64,000 nucleotides of DNA from JAFIFT01 sp020051095 (lineage in GTDB: Bacteria; Pseudomonadota; Gammaproteobacteria; Legionellales; Legionellaceae), in the NCBI RefSeq assembly GCF_964199965.1, contig NZ_CAXMZT010000004.1:248001-312000 (forward strand), written 5' to 3'. The translations under genes were made by a program, and so were the position numbers. Below, piece by piece: positions 61,077 through 64,000 of the stretch; position 1 is the first letter of the stretch; each line of letters starts with the position of its first letter. Under the pieces are notes generated by a model. That model was not told the origin of the DNA and searched no databases. It worked only from the letters and a program-made list of their open reading frames with translations.

Positions 61077-61946
61077 ATGATAACAATTTATGACATTGTC
61101 ACTACCTTATTTGATTTGCATTATAAAGATTCCCAGTTAAAATATGAAGATTGGAGAAATATGTCAATCAGCTGTAAATTACTAAATGCTTATCTTTCAG
61201 ATAAAATTCCTCAACCAAATTTTGATAAACAAGCGCTTAAGGCGATAGTTAGCTTTGTTTTTGAAAACAGCGAGCAATTTAAAGCTACTCAGTTTAGGGA
61301 TATGGATTGGTATGGTCCTGTCAATCTCTTGTTAGAAACTTTAGATCGGAATCTACATAGCTTCTTAAATGACAAAACTGCTGAACTATATATGGCAAAG
61401 TTCCTGACCAAAGGTTTTAACTCAACTAACTTATTCGATCGTTGTAAAGAAAAAGAGGACGACAGCTTTTTCAATAATTCCATCAAAAAATGGCAAGATA
61501 GGCAACAAGCGTTGCTGATATATACTAAACCTGGCATTGATAGACAATTAGAATGTATCCACGACTTGATTCGAAATGAAACTTTTTCTGTATCAGATCT
61601 TCGAACAATGATGACTGAGCTAGAGCAGATGTTGAAAGTATGCTACGGGGAAATAAGATATAAATCCATGCTTAGCAAGTATATTAATATGAACATGACA
61701 CCTGAGAATCTGACTCCCTTAGAATTTTTATACCCATTTAAGGATGAGGAAGTCTACCATGTTTTAAAAGAATATGGTGCTAAAGAAACAAGCCGGACCT
61801 GTTATTCGCCCTTACTTTTTAATTATGTTCATCCTGCATACATGGCTGCACTGAGCGCAGGTAAAAAGCAGGCAAAAAATCTGTCGGATTGGGTCGATGA
61901 TACAATGGATATTGATTTCGAAAGCAATCCTATCTCACGTCGATAG
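61077..61946 (+). CDS. Hypothetical 289-residue protein with F-box-like N-terminus
   Basis: The first 45 residues (DIVTTLFDLHY, then LKYEDWRNMSISCKLLNAYL) follow the F-box spacing loosely, with leucines and W/C near the end. The remainder is helical without a known family (LECIHDLIRNETFSVSDLR, PLEFLYPFKDEEVYHVLKEY, which has an ankyrin-like feel). No signal peptide. Effector candidacy rests on these weak hints. Confidence 0.5.
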   Translation: MITIYDIVTTLFDLHYKDSQLKYEDWRNMSISCKLLNAYLSDKIPQPNFDKQALKAIVSFVFENSEQFKATQFRDMDWYGPVNLLLETLDRNLHSFLNDKTAELYMAKFLTKGFNSTNLFDRCKEKEDDSFFNNSIKKWQDRQQALLIYTKPGIDRQLECIHDLIRNETFSVSDLRTMMTELEQMLKVCYGEIRYKSMLSKYINMNMTPENLTPLEFLYPFKDEEVYHVLKEYGAKETSRTCYSPLLFNYVHPAYMAALSAGKKQAKNLSDWVDDTMDIDFESNPISRR

Positions 61947-61977
61947 CAAAATAGCAAGAGCATAGCGAGGCAGGATC

Positions 61978-62349
61978 TTGGCTATGCATCTATTAAACCA
62001 CCTCATTATTTGTCTGACCCATTTGGGCATTCCGCCAAACCATTTGTCGATACCAGGAACATTTAGCTCATTATTGCATTTTTCAGGTGATATGTTTTTT
62101 TCAGGGCATGTAGGGTGGCTATTTTTATTATATTTAATCTTCTACCCGATGAAACGATGTCGGCGAGTATTCCTGTCTGTCTCAGTTCTATTTGGTTTAT
62201 CGGTTGTATTGGGCCATATCCACTATAGTATCGATGTGTTTTCCGCCCCGTTTATGACATTTACCATATTTCATATGTCTAAGTGGCTATTCCGTTCAGA
62301 CTGGCTATTATTGAATATGACAATGAAACGTCTTTTGCTTAAACCGTAG
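61978..62349 (+). CDS. PAP2/sphingomyelin-synthase-like C-terminal domain, probably 5'-truncated
   Basis: The 123 residues contain the PAP2_C-type motifs 'GDMFFSGHVGWLFLL' and 'GHIHYSIDVFSAPFM', with the catalytic His-His-Asp set, and three hydrophobic spans. Full-length relatives have two or three further N-terminal spans, so this frame may be the surviving 3' part. Enzymes of this family transfer phospho-head groups between lipids. Confidence 0.6.
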   Translation: MAMHLLNHLIICLTHLGIPPNHLSIPGTFSSLLHFSGDMFFSGHVGWLFLLYLIFYPMKRCRRVFLSVSVLFGLSVVLGHIHYSIDVFSAPFMTFTIFHMSKWLFRSDWLLLNMTMKRLLLKP

Positions 62350-62555
62350 AAAATCATTTCAACAGGACTTATGAAAAACCCCAAGGTCGAGGCATAAATA
62401 TTTTTCAATGAGGGAGTTTAGACTAACTAAATGACCGAATTGCAAAAATGTTTATAACGAAGAGATTGGGAGTATTTCGGAAGTCCTGTTCAATTTGGAA
62501 CGGTTACTTCGCTTTTCTTAGTTTTCTTGATTGATTGCTTAAGAAACAGCGGCTA

Positions 62556-63419
62556 CTATCTAAGGCGAATAGAACTACTTGTATCGCTTTGATAATCTTC
62601 GACGTCCTTATTCGCCTCTAATCTACCTTCCGACGTGACGGCTAGCATGTTAACAGGTTCAACTTTCACTGAGTAAACGAATGAAAGTTTAGAGGAATTC
62701 TCAGCAAACTTTGTTTCAACATGTAATTCTTGATGCTGAAACTCCCATTGATCGTTTTCATATTTACCCACTAAAAATGTCTTTTGAAAGGTCTTTTCGG
62801 CACCATAGTCTTCTGAAATAAGGCCTTTAGCGCTTACAAGTTGGTTTGCTCCTTTGTCCGTCAACGCCTGGTTAAGAACTTCCATATGCGATATTTGAGG
62901 GTTACTGTCATTATATAATTGATAAGTCTCATCATCCTCATACAGCTGATGAACCGCCTTGGTTTGCCCTAATTTGTTTTGTGCAAAGACAACATTACAA
63001 CCAGTGAGCATTGGGGTTAATAATAGATGGGGACTGTCAGGATCTTTGGGTAGGGTGTAACTTTTAGTAACTTCGCGACCTGTCATAGGTAGCCAGTAAG
63101 CTTGAAATGCACCAAGCTCCCCTTTTGCACCTCTTTGCAAAATAATTTTGGTGGCTTCAGGCGAATGTTTATCTCGATAGGGTTCAATTCCCTTTATTTT
63201 AAACCAATGCACAGGGGGATTTGTCCCTTTATCTGTAAACCCAATTCTTGTAAAAAATGTGTCTTCTAAGTCAAATTCAACACGATGTGATTGGATAAAT
63301 TTGAAAGGATCCTCGTTAAACTCTTCAGCCAACTTCACATTGTTCGAAGCATTGGATCTGCTGTGTGATCCGCTGATTTTAAACATTTGTAACTTTTTCT
63401 TAAAACGTTCAAACACCAC
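62556..63419 (-). CDS. Hypothetical 287-residue protein, possible effector
   Basis: No family was recognised. The protein begins basic (MVFERFKKKLQMFKISG) and has globular beta-rich sequence in the middle (QAYWLPMTGREVTKSYTLPK), ending in an acidic Ser-rich tail (EANKDVEDYQSDTSSSIRLR). A C-terminal Glu/Asp/Ser-rich stretch resembles Dot/Icm signals, but this is weak evidence alone. No export signal at the N-terminus. Confidence 0.55.
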   Translation of the reverse strand: MVFERFKKKLQMFKISGSHSRSNASNNVKLAEEFNEDPFKFIQSHRVEFDLEDTFFTRIGFTDKGTNPPVHWFKIKGIEPYRDKHSPEATKIILQRGAKGELGAFQAYWLPMTGREVTKSYTLPKDPDSPHLLLTPMLTGCNVVFAQNKLGQTKAVHQLYEDDETYQLYNDSNPQISHMEVLNQALTDKGANQLVSAKGLISEDYGAEKTFQKTFLVGKYENDQWEFQHQELHVETKFAENSSKLSFVYSVKVEPVNMLAVTSEGRLEANKDVEDYQSDTSSSIRLR

Positions 63420-63608
63420 ACAACACCATTTTATGATTTATATGTATTAGTATGATTCATTTGCAAGGTTTTTCCACAATCATAGAAATTAAAACCGGCC
63501 TCGGAAAGGCTTGCGTTAAGAAATCCCTCGGTGTCTATAAGTTATCTTTTTGTTATAATAATTCTAACATTATTTAGGCTACTGAAAATATTATACGGGT
63601 AATTGTAA

Positions 63609-64000
63609 ATGTCTCAAAAAATCAAAATCCTTGTCATTGGCGCTGGCATTGCAGGGCCTGCCGTTTGTTATTGGTTAACAAGATTTGGTTTTTCGCCTAT
63701 CTTGATTGAAAAATCTGCTGGGATTCGAAAAGGCGGGCAAGCACTGGATGTCCGCGGTATAGCAACACATATCGCTCGAGAAATGGGTATCTATGACCAA
63801 ATAGGTGATAGGCGTACGCGAATAGAATGCGGTCGATTTGTGGATGCGTCAGGCAAAGTCCTCCATGAAGAACAGGGTGAGAAATTCGGATTCAGACAAG
63901 ACGATGAAGTTGAAATTCTCCGCGGTGATTTGGTTGAAATCCTGATGAAATCAATTCCTGGAGTGCCCTGTTATTTCAATCAATCGATTGTTAGCCTGCA
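63609..64000 (+). CDS. FAD-dependent monooxygenase (3' end outside window)
   Basis: The 130 visible residues have the FAD-binding 'ILVIGAGIAGPAVCYWL' with the GxGxxG, the acidic 'PILIEKSAGIRKGGQALDVRG' region and 'VEILRGDLVEILM' (the conserved Arg of the PHBH/TetX class). It should hydroxylate an aromatic or similar small molecule using NAD(P)H. The gene runs off the right edge. Confidence 0.9.
   Translation, partial: MSQKIKILVIGAGIAGPAVCYWLTRFGFSPILIEKSAGIRKGGQALDVRGIATHIAREMGIYDQIGDRRTRIECGRFVDASGKVLHEEQGEKFGFRQDDEVEILRGDLVEILMKSIPGVPCYFNQSIVSL

Noticed and set aside
1..64000. tRNA, rRNA, CRISPR array and replication origin
   Set aside because: No cloverleaf-like tRNA, rRNA segment, regular spaced repeat array or DnaA-box cluster was recognised by eye; a covariance-model scan would be needed to be certain.

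Overview
The window reads as chromosome of a Legionella-type gammaproteobacterium. The DNA is AT-rich. It encodes a Legionella-family major outer membrane protein (26494-27483) and a scatter of eukaryotic-like proteins: ankyrin, F-box-like and leucine-rich repeat proteins, a Ser/Thr kinase, and a serine hydrolase with a Glu-rich tail. These are typical of Dot/Icm effector repertoires. No rRNA, tRNA or CRISPR array was recognised. Much of the window is accessory DNA: broken genes, IS fragments, a 5'-truncated group II intron and several dispersed palindromic repeats. The most conspicuous is a family of six 262-bp MITE-like elements within the first 16.4 kb.

Layout. 0-1.4 kb: ankyrin protein running in from the left edge. 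2.3-8 kb: resistance-like and mobile debris (VOC, GNAT, three APH-type kinases of which one is intact, a truncated IS3, an ArdA tail). 8.1-11.2 kb: stress cluster (erythromycin-esterase-like, small membrane peptide, alpha/beta hydrolase, Hsp20). 11.8-15.6 kb: secreted serine hydrolase, methyltransferase and small proteins among MITEs. 16.7-18.5 kb: 2-hydroxyacid dehydrogenase and methyltransferase. 18.8-22.5 kb: five-gene RiPP-like operon. 22.5-32.9 kb: unknown 411-aa gene, broken AbiE system, F-box-like protein, MOMP, HAD-like protein, TacAT-type toxin-antitoxin, 525-aa repeat protein. 33-36.7 kb: IS and nuclease fragments, VapBC. 36.8-40.2 kb: FAD protein with an in-frame amber codon, thioredoxin/CcdA fusion, PGPGW protein. 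40.6-46.2 kb: group II intron remnant, unknown protein, LRR protein, protein kinase. 46.4-50.6 kb: cold-adaptation cluster (three Csp, RRM protein, desaturase, DEAD-box stub) inside a 643-bp duplication. 50.6-55 kb: conjugation, integrase, KatG and AbiEii remnants around a 625-aa serine hydrolase. 54-57.1 kb: ZIP transporter, DUF302, YbiT-type ABC-F. 57.4-60 kb: operon with CDP-glycerol glycerophosphotransferase, glycerol-3-P cytidylyltransferase and two FUSC-like proteins. 61-64 kb: effector-like proteins, a PAP2 fragment, and an FAD monooxygenase leaving the window.

The strongest candidate for an undescribed system is 18791-22455. A stand-alone ATP-grasp enzyme, a 46-aa acidic peptide with its own strong ribosome-binding site, a ThiS/MoaD-like sulfur carrier ending in Gly-Gly, a YcaO and a TfuA lie on one strand with gaps of 24, 12, 6 and -4 nt. 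From the known TfuA/YcaO/ThiS thioamidation chemistry, I infer a ribosomally made, thioamidated peptide with an extra ATP-grasp-catalysed modification. The product itself is not visible from sequence.
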